A stretch of 29,528 nt of DNA from Pigoraptor chileana (taxonomy: Eukaryota; Opisthokonta; Filasterea). The position numbers were made by a program, and so were the translations under genes. Below the pieces are notes generated by a model. It ran no database searches, had not been told where the DNA came from, and worked only from the letters and a program-made list of their open reading frames with translations. Positions 9,401 to 19,678 of this stretch are shown one piece after another. Where the stretch lies: the NCBI GenBank assembly GCA_943704495.1, contig CALSCR010003755.1, positions 3,957-33,484 of the forward strand, given 5' to 3'. Position 1 is the stretch's first letter; each line of letters starts with the position of its first letter.

Positions 9401-12085
9401 CGCGTGGCGGTCACAGTTTCACTGTCAACAGCCGCCCACGTGACTGCTTTGGCGCTGTGGATACGTCACGGGGAGTGCGACGTCACATCTCCGCAGACCA
9501 TGGACTTTTATGTGGGGACTCACGCAGATACACTCGAACCCGTGCTTCAGGTGGGAAGTTCCGCATTGTGCATATGCTCATTTTCTATTTTTCCAGTATT
9601 GCCACACAAAAAAAACGAAAAATTATTTCGAATGTGGTTATGAAATATTTATCCCGCAAGACACTGCCGCCTCATTGGAGAAAATGCATGATCCTACTTC
9701 GGTGCTGACGGTTTCTCTCGCCCATTCTGCTGCCTGCCCTCCCTCGCACTTCACGAGTAGGACATCCAACTGCCATATTGTCGCGACGGCACGCGCATAT
9801 GCTACTCAATACCCTCCCCTGCAAGCGTGCGGGTTGTGGATCCCCCCGTCCTCTTTCGCTTTGGCGCCGACCATACACGCCGACCGCCCAGCCGATTTGC
9901 GAGGGTCATACTGCGAGGCGGGCCGGTGCAGGCGCAGCTCACGCTCGGTGCGGTGGAAGTGTACGGTGTGCGCGCGCCAAGCCCACTCGACCCAATGGAC
10001 GCCTCCTCGTCGGGGCACCTTGTTGCGACGCCTAGAACTGTCGATGTGTCGACATCCCTCGATGTTCTCCTGGCACGAAGCGACGCCACAAACATTGGAA
10101 TCCCACCGGCCATTCGGTCAAAAAGTTTTGATTATCGCACAATCGGACAAGGACCGCCCTCTGTGGGGGGAACTGCGGCGGGGAGGGCGAGTGCGCACGA
10201 CGCAGCACCCAGGTCGGTCACATTTGGCGATCTCAGTCCGATGGTGATGCGCCGCGTGCCCCTTCTCGACTTGGAGGGACCATCCGGGGTGACGGACCGT
10301 CGGCTGTTTGCGCGCCTGCCGTCCCTCGAGGGCCATCTCGACGAGGATGCGGCGGCGCACATTGACCAGTACGCGCGGCACGTGAGCAACCGCGTGTCTG
10401 AGGTATCCACATTGACTTTCTACGACACACTCATACTCGAGAAAGAGAGGCTGCGTCTTGGTGTGACGCCCGCTCAGCGTGCATCTGTGCTTTCACAGCT
10501 GGGCATCCGCGAGTCTCTCTTGGATCCCAACCGCTTTGTGTACAGAAAGGACGACGGAGGAAAGGCAATCTCAGCAGGCGCACAGCAGCATGGAACCGCT
10601 GCAACCGGCAGTTCTGTTCTCTCTGGGCCGTTTTCGTCGTTTTTGTCGCCGTCGTCGACTCCATCGTCTCCGTCGGGTGGCCCGTCTGCATTCCAGGTGG
10701 CGTCAGCACTGAGTCCCTCGTCGCTTCTTGCTCGTGGTCGCGTCCCTACGTGCCACGGTTGCAAGAGCGCGTTGCCGAATGGGACCCCTATGACGTGCCG
10801 CTATTGCTCTCGGAATTTCTGCGATCGGTGCATGCATCCCGACGCCTGCACAATCATTGAGCACTGCGCCGATCGGCAGACTGTCTGTGTCTCGTGCCGT
10901 GCGCTGGTTGACAAGCAGCAGGAGTGCCTGGATGAGATTGCAAGGCTCATAGTGACTGCAGAGGCACGTGAACGCAGATCTGTCATCGCATGTGCGCTGC
11001 CATATGCAACGGCTGACGACGCCGACGACGCCGATGATGCGCTTGCGCTCGGGTCGGCGTACACGGACTCCTGTGGAAAGGCGGGGCGTCCGCGCCGTAT
11101 GGACGCTGCTGACGAGTGGTCCCTTGCCGAGCATCCACGCGCATCGCTCGTGTACGCCGTCCCATCAGACATGCGTTCACCGCCCCCCGAGTGCGTGCTC
11201 CTACCCCCTGACGGGCCGTCTCCGTCCGGCCTGTCCTGGATAGGCCCCGTCGGGTCGCACCGCGCCGAATTTGTCGTGGCACTGTCCGCCAAGTCGCTTG
11301 TTCGCCGTGTGGACATCATCGCGGGTGCCCACGGCTTCCGTTCCGGGGCAGTCCCCGCCATTAATGTGCGCACTGGATCTCTTGCGGCCGATATTGCGTC
11401 ATCTTCAGTGTGCAGGAAAGTGCCCAGCCCATCGGAGCAGCTTGCCGGTGTTGGCCCCTACGGCTTGGTCAGCATCATCTTCCCGTCTCCCGTTATTTGC
11501 CGTGTTGTGTCGATATGCATCGAGGTGCCCACCGTGCAAGACGGTGGCGCCACGCTTGCTTCGGGCACTGCTGTGTCGACTGCGGCTGCATCGAGCGGCG
11601 GAGGGACGTTTGCGAGTAGGCTGAGTGTTGGGCGCATCCGAGTTATTGGAGAGCCGACGGCGCATTCACACCGCACAACATCGCTGTCAGTGGTCGACTC
11701 TGCGCGGGAAGACGCAAAGGCGGTGACGCGAAACCACGTGAAGCCGCTGCAGACGGCGTATCGACAGGGTGGGCGTCTGTGCGACCTCACCATCGACCCG
11801 ATGTTTCTCGTCGGCTTCTCTGTTATTGCGCGACACAGCCAGGGATCGCCCCTCTCCCAAGTACGCCTCGTGCGTGTTACGGTCGTCGGGCGTGTGGGGC
11901 CAAAGGCTGAGCTATCCGAGCGGACTGTCGGCGTATTTGTTGTGCCTCTCACGTCGCAGGGAACGCACTTGTTTTTTGACGTTGAGGATATGGGGACGGG
12001 ATCACTCGTCACGTTTGAGGCCCTTGCAAGTCATGGGGCATCCACAATGTGCGTGCCTCTGAAAGTGGCCGTGTACACCGGGTGA
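6418..12085 (+). CDS. SAC9: SAC9-type SAC-domain phosphoinositide phosphatase homologue, catalytically degenerate
   Basis: Seven exons: 6418-6504, 6607-6767, 6951-7017, 7306-7655, 7912-9550, 9597-9701, 9761-12085. Together they are 4734 nt, 1577 residues; plant SAC9 is about 1630. Phases agree at every junction and all introns are GT-AG. It aligns with Arabidopsis SAC9 as I recall it from end to end: SSLSSRSDVLVCAID and GIDVFKSEAEAL near the N-terminus, a GCHYFSETIDLTRP segment, EFVWN, VRYDWE and MEGLW before the catalytic loop, and the long C-terminal half with a FYVE-like finger. SAC domains hydrolyse phosphoinositide phosphates on endomembranes. Here the CX5R(T) loop reads CENGINAT (C456 to T463): the cysteine remains, the arginine is alanine and the conserved aspartate is asparagine, so phosphatase activity is unlikely. 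The WW domain of plant SAC9 is absent. A His-rich segment occupies about residues 589-616. Junctions in the 9551-9760 region are the least certain. Confidence 0.93.
8612..8635 (+). other. Degenerate CX5R(T) catalytic loop of the SAC domain
   Basis: Eight codons giving CENGINAT where active SAC enzymes have C-x5-R-(T/S). The nucleophile position is kept (C456) but the phosphate-binding arginine is A462. Flanking residues (SILC before, SLAGLALA after) align with the family, so misalignment is unlikely. Confidence 0.85.
10751..10897 (+). other. FYVE-like zinc finger within the SAC9 homologue
   Basis: Residues 1134-1182 hold four CxxC-type pairs with the order C-x2-C, C-x2-C-x4-C-x2-C, C-x2-C; the centre reads TCRYCSRNFCDRC. 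The spacing matches FYVE-type fingers. The basic R(R/K)HHCR patch that grips phosphatidylinositol 3-phosphate is missing, so lipid binding of the classical kind is doubtful. Confidence 0.65.
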
Positions 12086-12340
12086 GAATTCAGCGCTTGT
12101 GTTTTAATAATACAGGAATCCGTCTCATTGATTCTTCTCGAGACATCGAAACAAAAACAAAGCTTCCTTCAGTTTCACGGCCGCAGGCCGATCATCAAAT
12201 ACCCATCAACTGCAACCTGGCATCGATCCTCCACCACGCAATGCGCACGCACATACGCAAAAAAACGCACGCCGCCAGCAAAACAAAAAACACTACAACA
12301 CAAACACGCATGAGTTACAAGAAGCAAAAGCGCGATCGGC
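12086..12340. other. Convergent intergenic region
   Basis: A 255-nt A-rich spacer between the SAC9-like stop and the stop of the minus-strand mitochondrial gene. It must hold both 3' ends. No separate feature is seen. Confidence 0.5.
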
Positions 12341-13006
12341 TCATGCACTAACTGCGTGATGCGTATCGTGCTTGTGGTTGTGGCTGTGGTCCGACGCCGA
12401 CGACGCGGACGACGCGGCCTTCCCCGCGCGGTGACAGCAGCACCCATTCTCGCATCCGCCGTGTGATACCTCCGTGAGACTGGTGAGTCCACGCAGCGCC
12501 GCCTGCAACTCGTTCAGGCGGGAGTCCATCAGGGCGACAAAATCTGCATCTGGAGTGACTTTGAGCGTCTGCCGCGCCGCTTCCAGCATGCGTGTGGCCG
12601 ACTGCACGGCTTCGACCGCATCCTTGTACGTATCTGTGGTTACACATACCAGAATAAGAATAAACATTTGAGTATACTAAAACGGATGCAATAACGACTT
12701 GAGATGAACAAAAATGGACAAAATAAAGGCAGTTCGGACGTCCTCCTATGACAAACAATGAAGCTTACCGTCAAAGTAAACGGAAAACCGAGCGTTCACC
12801 GCTTCGTTGATTGCCTCCTTTGCCTCGGCGTGTGCGTCAAGCAGGGCGGCCTTCCGAGAGCTCGCTTGTGCTTGTGTGGTGTATGCCGCGGCGGCGCGCA
12901 CAGAGCAAGGTAGCGCTTGAACACGTGCTTGTTGGATACACACAATTGCGGCAGTCGTGCTCATGCGCCCAGCAAGCAACGAAGATGCGCGCACAATCGC
13001 GGCCAT
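12341..13006 (-). CDS. Probable mitochondrial protein with Cys/His-rich tail, unknown family
   Basis: Two exons, 13006-12769 and 12633-12341, joined in phase across a 135-nt intron with donor GTAAGC and acceptor ACCACAG; 176 residues. The start has a good context (AAAATGG). Residues 1-50 are rich in Ala, Arg and Ser with no acidic residue, typical of a mitochondrial presequence. Residues 50-130 are charged and helix-prone with heptad-like spacing (AEAKEAINEAVNARF, then ATRMLEAARQTL). The C-terminus has GGCENGCCCHRAG (four cysteines and a histidine, residues 138-150) and DHSHNHKHDTHH (residues 161-172), which look suited to binding zinc or copper. I do not recognise the family; targeting and metal binding are inference. 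It is convergent with the SAC9-like gene. Confidence 0.75.
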
Positions 13007-14161
13007 TTTTGGTGCAGTGAAATTTAATTTGTCTCGGCGATCCGATAATAATGATACACGAATATGACGAATATGATCCAATAAGAGTGAAGCTGTAGGA
13101 TGTTTTGAACTTGTGTTCGCTTCTCTCAACCTGCTTTTGATAGCCCATCCCTTTGTTAATCTTCGTTCAATGTCGATGTGTGTCAGCACAAAGGGCACTG
13201 TGCAATGGCCGGGAGTGTGAGCGGGTATTTCAGTAGCTATTTCGCATTCGTTGCAAAGTAAGTAGCTCTGGATCATACTATAACCCATACGCCAATACTT
13301 CCGACAATGAATTTCACACAAGATGATCCTATACATAGTGGTACTAATGAAGGACAAGTTGGCAGCCACTCTAATTTGTCGCACTCACACTTTGCGCGTC
13401 ACGATTTCAGACGAAGTGGACACCAATGGCATGCTTTTGCGAGAACGCGCTAATAATGGAACCAATTCGTTACGAGATCTCGCCTATATTGAGCCCAGAT
13501 TCTGCATTACTTATTGATGAATTTGATGAATCGATTGTGAAGGCTCTCTTATGAATCGCATGGCTTTCGTTTGAAAGTCCCATTAAGTAGTTATTGTGGA
13601 TAGTATCGAAATGCCCATAGTGAGATTTGCGCGCCGAAAGCATGTGCTTGGCACGTGATCAGGTCTTTTGAGTCACGCAAAAATTATTACGGCTTGAAAA
13701 TAATTGTGTAATAAATGGATTCAATAATAAATACCATACAGCTTTACAATTTATGACTCAACTGACAATTATTTGAGAATTCAGCAGTGAACTGAACTTT
13801 GTTTCGGGTTTTGATGGATTTTTTTGAAATTTCTTCTGTCGTTTTTGGCCCACAGAAACACGCGCGCACACACACACACAGCACACACACAACAGAGACA
13901 GAGACAGACACAGACACGCAACATACGCACACACGCACGCACCTACTGCGCAGAATCAGAACGCGCGAGAGCACGAACCTATCTGCGCCACACCAACTCG
14001 TTGCATGCCTCATCAGTGAAACTTTTGGCAAGAATCGGACAAACATTACTTAATCTACAAAAGATTGTGATCAAATTTCTAACCACAACAGTGCATTGCT
14101 GCGTTTCATATAGTTTATTGGCTCTGCGTTCTGCTGCGCGCGCGTATTTTGCGAATCAAAG
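13007..14161. other. Divergent intergenic region between mitochondrial and CCCH genes
   Basis: AT-rich, without a credible coding exon. It contains a CA-rich microsatellite at 13859-13943 and presumably the promoters of both neighbours. Confidence 0.5.
13859..13943. repeat. CA-rich microsatellite
   Basis: Interrupted (CA)n with CAGA and ACGC units, about 220 nt upstream of the CCCH start. The open frames over it in both strands are repeat-driven. Confidence 0.85.
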
Positions 14162-15270
14162 ATGGCCGATATCTGCCGCGACTTTCTTGTTGGACGCTGC
14201 TTTCGCACAAAGTGCAAGTTTGCTCACACTCTTCCCGAGGGGCACGCAATGATGCATACGATGCAGCCCCCGCAGCAGGTCGGTGGCTATGAGCTGATGG
14301 CCACACAAGGCATTCTCGTGGCGCGATGCTTGTGCTTCATGCATGAGTGCCACACATAAGCGCCTTTTTGGGGGTTTGAATGATTATCTTGCCGATCGAC
14401 TTGTTGGGCAATTTTCAATATTCAGTTGTGTTGTATCATTGGTGTTTGGTCATTTGGGTGTTTCTTTTAAATATTGATGCCGAAATTGGCGGAAATACTT
14501 TAATTGCGATTATGATTCTCATCTTTGTGGGTGTTTTCTGGGAAATTGTATTTTGTATTTTTCGATCTGCACAGATTTGCCGCGATTATGAGCTTGGGCG
14601 GTGCTTCCGGACACGCTGCCGGTATTACCACCCCCCGCCCAGCGAGATGGCCAGCACGGCGAGCCCTCTTCCGTACGATCCTCTGCAGCTGAACCCCCAC
14701 GCCACGCAGCAGCAGATCTGCTACGACTTTCTGAGCACGAGCACGTGCAGGCGCATGCAGGAGGGCTCCATCTGCCGCTTCCGCCACCTCCACCCGACGC
14801 ATCCCGAGGCGATTGCAGAGAGGCAGCGTCGCCTCCAGCAGGCAAACGCCGCCGCCGCCGCCGCCGCTCACGGCCATGGCCAGGGTGTGAATGTTGGTGT
14901 CGGTCCTTTTGGGGGCATTTACCAGAGCCCTTTTGGTGGATACGGTCTCGGACCGGGCAGCGCGCAGGCTTTTGTGCCTGCAATGTATGGTGCCACAGGC
15001 CTTGGCGGATTCCTGCCGCAGTCTCTGTACGCAGCTGATGCCTTTGGAACCGCGGGACTCGGCTCGCTCACTGGCGCCACAAACGGCGCGGGATCTAACT
15101 TTGGCGGATCGGCGGCGACGGGTGCGGCGTCTCCCACCCCGGCTGCAGCGGTGGTCGGTATGGGACTCGCCCCCGGCAGCGGAGTGCCTAACGGCATTGG
15201 CGGTGGATCGCCGCCGCAGTCTGGTGACTTTTCCGCGGGATCGCAGCAGGCGCTGTTCCAGTCGTCGTAA
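14162..15270 (+). CDS. Tandem CCCH zinc-finger RNA-binding protein (muscleblind/ZC3H10-like)
   Basis: Two exons, 14162-14278 and 14575-15270, joined in phase 0 over a 296-nt intron; 270 residues. The donor CAG|GTCGGT is weak, but the acceptor CTGCACAG is good and the frames match. Finger 1 (C5, C13, C18, H22) and finger 2 (C41, C49, C54, H58) are C-x7-C-x4-C-x3-H, the spacing of the second and fourth muscleblind fingers; they are near-duplicates, ICRDFLVGRCFRTKC and ICRDYELGRCFRTRC. Finger 3 (C88, C97, C106, H110) is C-x8-C-x8-C-x3-H and resembles ZC3H10 in ICYDFL and CRFRHL. A seven-alanine run and a Gly/Ala/Ser-rich tail follow, probably disordered. The intron separates the first two fingers exactly. 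The likely role is binding of pre-mRNA or mRNA. Whether it is a true muscleblind orthologue is open. Confidence 0.85.
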
Positions 15271-16700
15271 GACGATGCGTGCGGGTGTTTGCGTGTCGTG
15301 CTATAATGCGCTGTCGCTCGCGTTGGCGTGTGTTTGTGTCGTGTGCCGTCTTTTTTGCTTCTTGTTGTCGTCGCTTGCGGTGATTGCTGCGTGCATCGTT
15401 TGTCTGCGCTCCCCCCTATTGCGCTCGCTCTCGCTCTTGTGTCTCTCCCCATGCTTTGGGGGAGACTGCGTGTCGATTGTGTGTGTGTGTTGTGTAATTT
15501 TTGTTTAAATCCCTCCATTTTTGCCTGCTCTTGCTGTCGCCGCTCCCGTCGCGCGTATTCGCTTGTCTTGCATCTTTGTTATTCCTTTTCTCGAGTGTGT
15601 TTTTTTATATCGCAAATGTGGCTGTAATTTTCCGTTGGTCCTCGCATTGTTTTTAATAATTTTTCCTCTCGGGACAGTTCAGTGGAGCCCACTGCTGGTG
15701 ATGCATGTTGTGGGTGTGTGGTCATGCCTAACTCCTCCCACCGTTATTGTGGTCTGTGTGCGTCATGCCATATCCACGCCCGTGGACAATATGTACGACG
15801 CCATACCACTCGAGATCTCTTACATGTACACACACACACATCTGTCTTCCTCTGCCACCACTCCCGAGGGCGCGCTGTTCATAGGTCGTTGCGCGTGCTG
15901 TCGTCTGGCTGCGTGTTCTGCTGCGTCGCCCTGTCTGCCTGCTGTGCGTCGTGTCCCTGTCTCTGCCGTGCTGTGATTGCTTGCTTGCTTTTTTGTTGCA
16001 AACTCTGTACTTGCCTCTTTTGTCTTTTGTGTTTGGCGGCATTTTTTCCCCTTGCGTGTGCGCCCCATGTGCGTTCTTTTTTTGTTTGTTTCGAGGGGTT
16101 ATTCCCTCTCAAGCTCTCTTGCGCGTGCTGCCCTCGTTTGCCACTCATGTATTCTGCTTTTGTCTCCCTTCATCCGCATTACCAATTTTGTGGTGTGTGA
16201 ATGAAATAATAACAAGCGAATGGCCGTTCTTTGATAATGGAACATTGTAGCAAATCATTTAAATTAAGGAAACCGGCGAGCACTCAGCATAGCCCTTGTA
16301 GTCAATGGCACTTGTCCTTCCAGGTTAAGGATAGGAAACGATTCATTATCTTTGAACCAACTTTGATTTCTTTGAAGATCTGTTCATCTGCCGGCAGAAT
16401 CGCAAATCGGCAAATTACACGAAAAAGTTGCACGATTTACACATTTGCATGCTTGCGCCAGCTGCTGCCCACAAGACGACACACACACGCGCGAGCACAT
16501 ATCCATTCACCCAAAAGCACAACGCCTAACCGAACGCAGACGCAGACGCCAAATCCAACGCAGACGCAGACGCCAATCGAACGCAGACGCAGACCGCCAA
16601 CCGAATCCTTCACGCACAACAGCAAAAGCAAAGGCACACACACACACACACAGAACATGCAAGCGCAACCATACACTGCAACACATGTGCGCCCACTCCA
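15271..16700. other. Long U/G-rich downstream region of the CCCH gene, no gene seen
   Basis: From 15271 to about 16200 the plus strand is strikingly poor in A and rich in T, G and C, with many TGCT, CGCT and TGCC motifs. It may be a long 3' UTR. From about 16200 the composition becomes AT-rich, then CA-rich toward the deaminase 3' end. Open frames here lack codon or family support. Confidence 0.5.
16533..16603. repeat. Three tandem copies of a 23-24 nt unit
   Basis: Units start at 16533, 16557 and 16580, each beginning AACGCAGACGCAGA and ending in CCAA(A/T/C)C-type sequence. They lie about 100 nt downstream of the cytidine deaminase stop, probably in its 3' UTR or just beyond. Confidence 0.85.
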
Positions 16701-17484
16701 CTACGAGGGAGGCGCAACGGCGGGGTCGATGCGAAGCTCCTTCAGGTGCTCCGGGGTGAAAGCAAGCGGGATGAGGTCACCGACGGTGTACATCTGGAAG
16801 GTGAGATCGGGCTTGGAGAGATACAGGGCTGTCTCAAGACCAAATTCGGCCATGAACTGCCGACATGCGCCACAGGGACTGCAATACTTGTTCTGGACGT
16901 CTGTTGCCACGGCAATGGCGCGAAATTTGCGGTGTCCCTCGCTAACAGCCTTCACGTATGCCGTACGCTCGGCGCAGATGGCCAGACCGTAGCTTGAGTT
17001 TTCAACATTGCATCCTGCGAGCATATTTGCAGCACGGGTGTTGAATTTTTTTTTGTCAGAGCGGCACAGGGATGACTGGGCAACTCTCGAAGCACGTCAC
17101 AGTGCAGGATGAGTCGCAATATGAAAACATTATGCAACAGAGCCTCCTTTGTGCTCTGGGAGCCACAAACCACACGAGAGTAATGGCAAAAGATTTAGAT
17201 CAAATATACGCAGCTTACCAAGATAGATCTTGCCATCTTCTGTGAGAAGCGCGGCACCAACACGGAAATTTGAGTATGGACAATATCTGTAATGCGGGGA
17301 AGGAAACTTCGACATGTCATCCAAAAGCGCAGCGATCAAGCTCATATTTTCACTTCATAAGCTCCACCAATAACTTTCTTTTGTTAATTGTCTTTATAAA
17401 ATATGCGCGCACAACTCACGCTGTGATTTTTGCTTTGTGTGCCTCTGCAACCAAGTGGGCGATGTCCGCAGCCGATTGTGCCAT
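16701..17484 (-). CDS. CDA: Cytidine deaminase
   Basis: Hydrolytically deaminates cytidine and deoxycytidine to uridine forms in cytosolic pyrimidine salvage. Three exons, 17484-17420, 17286-17219 and 17014-16701, give 148 residues (human CDA 146). Introns of 133 and 204 nt start GTGAGT and GTAAGC, and phases agree. Family motifs are complete: YCPYSNFRVGAALLTEDG, GCNVENSSYGLAICAERTA with zinc ligand C58 and proton-shuttling E60, and YCSPCGACRQ with ligands C92 and C95. The three-cysteine arrangement is that of the small homotetrameric class. The start at 17484 (ACAAAAATGG) gives a short helical N-terminus as in homologues. It is convergent with the CCCH gene and divergent from the YPPQQG gene. 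Confidence 0.97.
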
Positions 17485-18788
17485 TTTTGTACAGTGCTGT
17501 GGGATTTCCTTGCAGAAAATGCTTATTGGGTTATGCTAATATCGAGATCAACAACAGCCAAACAGCAACAACCTATTTCATGGAAAAAGGTCGGCGTCCC
17601 TGTGATCGTGTCGGATGTGTTCCGTGCAATCTGTTCTGGATGAGACGCGTATCTGGCGAGCCCTTTGTTGCAAATGTGCCACTTCGCCATGTCGATACTC
17701 TTTCTAATTTATTAAAGTATATTCATTTTATCATCGAAAATCAGTGAAAAGCCCCATCGGTTCTCAATTTAAGAGTTCGGCCCCAGTTGTTGGGCCGACT
17801 AAACCAAGTACTTTAGAACCCAACAGACAGGACACACGTTGCACTGCCAGCAACAGCAGAATCTGACATACCCTCCTGAGGCCTCAGTCCATCTGCGCAG
17901 ATCATAATTGCCATGGGGCGATCGGGGACCAACCCCGGCAGGTCAGGATCCAACTACAGGTCAATTTTGGTACTCAGTGCGCCGAACTGAACTCGCCGCA
18001 GGCCGGTGCCGAGGGTTGACCCAACATGTCTGCTGAGAATTCCAGGGACCCGACTCCGGCCGTGCGAGTCCGGCGCCAGATCCGACCGTCTGCTGCCATA
18101 GTGGCGACTGTATGTCATGATGCTCATGTTTGTACCGGCACGGGCCGTGAGGGTCAGATGGCGTTTCTGCCAGCGCCGCCTGCCGGATATCTGCAGTGTC
18201 AACTGGTCAGCCGTGTTGCGGCAGTTTCGGCGAAAGTACCAAATTGTGACCTGGCGTTGGTACCCCTTTCTGTGTCAGTTTGCCGGCACTGAATATGCCA
18301 GTTACGGTGGTCTGTGAGGTCAGTCGAACAAAGGCCGTGAGACATCAGTCGGCCGGCCTGGCCGGCTGCTGTGGTGGGACTGCGGAAATGACGCAGCGGT
18401 GACGCCACTGACTGGTGGCTGTTGCGGTAATTAGAGAATCTTAATAACTGCATTTGCATACAAACTCAATAGTGAATAATTAATCAACCGATTGTCGATC
18501 TTTGCTTTGCCGATAAGTAGAGTAGCCGTATAAGTAAGCCGTCGACAAACACATCAACCAAACCACCGATTGTGAGACAGACGCACACCTGCATCGCTGC
18601 TAATCGCTTTCTTTCTTTCCTTCTTTCTCTGACCGTTGGCATTGCATCACTCGCACACTGATTCTCTCATTCGCCGTCAATGCGACTTCCAAACAAGTAT
18701 TATCCCTTCTCCCAATCTGAATAACTCGGCTCTGTTGCAACTTTCCTTGTGTGATTCGGTGTCTGTTTCCCTCCAAACCTGTGATACA
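17485..18788. other. Divergent intergenic region
   Basis: No coding exon recognised. 17485-17750 is AT-rich. About 17760-18430 is GC-richer with recurrent CCGG/GGCCGG motifs and no long meaningful frame, possibly a decayed repeat. 18600-18640 is pyrimidine-rich. A GTATAAG at about 18527-18533 could serve the downstream gene. Confidence 0.45.
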
Positions 18789-19615
18789 ATGGCAGGAAAG
18801 GCCGGTGAAATCCCGCCCGCGTATTCGCAGGGCAACATGGCTCCTGGCCAAGGGTGAGAAGTCACGGCGTATGCACCCAACAGTCATTTGTGTGTGTGTG
18901 CTAAAGTGTGACGTTATTTGTGCAACGTGCTCGAATGCACACATAATCTGTGATTTGTGTGGGCTTTATGTATATATTCTCGCCATGAAACGAATATGTT
19001 TCCCATTCGGGATCGTATGTTTTCGAACGGCTGGACTTCCAATGCACATTCTCTAGTTCGTCCCGTGCTTTATGTTGCTTACGGTTGAAGTGTCTGGAAA
19101 AGACAAACCCACAAACTGGATTATGCAGTGATCGCATCTCGCACTCGCGGGCACAGTCTGTTTTCATCTTGCCAACCATTTTCCTTGTCCCTTGCCACTT
19201 GTCTCGATGCATCCACCCGACCACTTGTCGTCACTCAGGTACCCGCCCGAGCAGGGATACCCCCCTCAGCCACAGCAGGGCTATGCGGCCCCGCCGTCGC
19301 CGCAGCCGCCGCATGCCCAGCCGCAGGGATACCCGCCGCAGCAGGGATACCCTCCCCAACAGGGATACCCTCCCCAACAGCAGCAGGGCTATCCGCCGCA
19401 GCAGGGCTATCCGCCACAGCAGCAGCAGGGCTATCCGCCGCCCGGATACCAGCCCCAGCAGGGATACCCCCCGAAGGGCGCATACCCGCCGCAGCAGGGA
19501 TATCCTCCCCAACAGCAACAGGGGTATCCGCCGCAGCAGCAGGGGTATCCACCGATGGGATACCCGCCGCAGGGGTAAGTGCTCAGCCTGTATGTCCGGA
19601 GTGGTGTGTGTGTAT

Positions 19616-19678
<63 letters not shown>

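Noticed and set aside
7523-9643. A single 706-residue open frame starting at 7523
   Set aside because: Its first part and its end read through introns 4 and 5 of the SAC9-like gene. Alignment requires exon 4 in another frame (7306-7655) and a donor at 9551.
14380-14574. Hydrophobic N-terminal extension before the second CCCH finger
   Set aside because: It is intron sequence. The acceptor at 14574 joins in phase to the first finger at 14162-14278.
15682-16250. Cys/Phe-rich open frames downstream of the CCCH gene
   Set aside because: Long frames are expected in an A-poor sequence with few stop codons; no domain, start context or splice signals support them.
19239-19574. Regular repeats resembling a CRISPR array
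   Set aside because: The units are short, contiguous and coding (GYPPQQ), without unique spacers, and the genome is eukaryotic.
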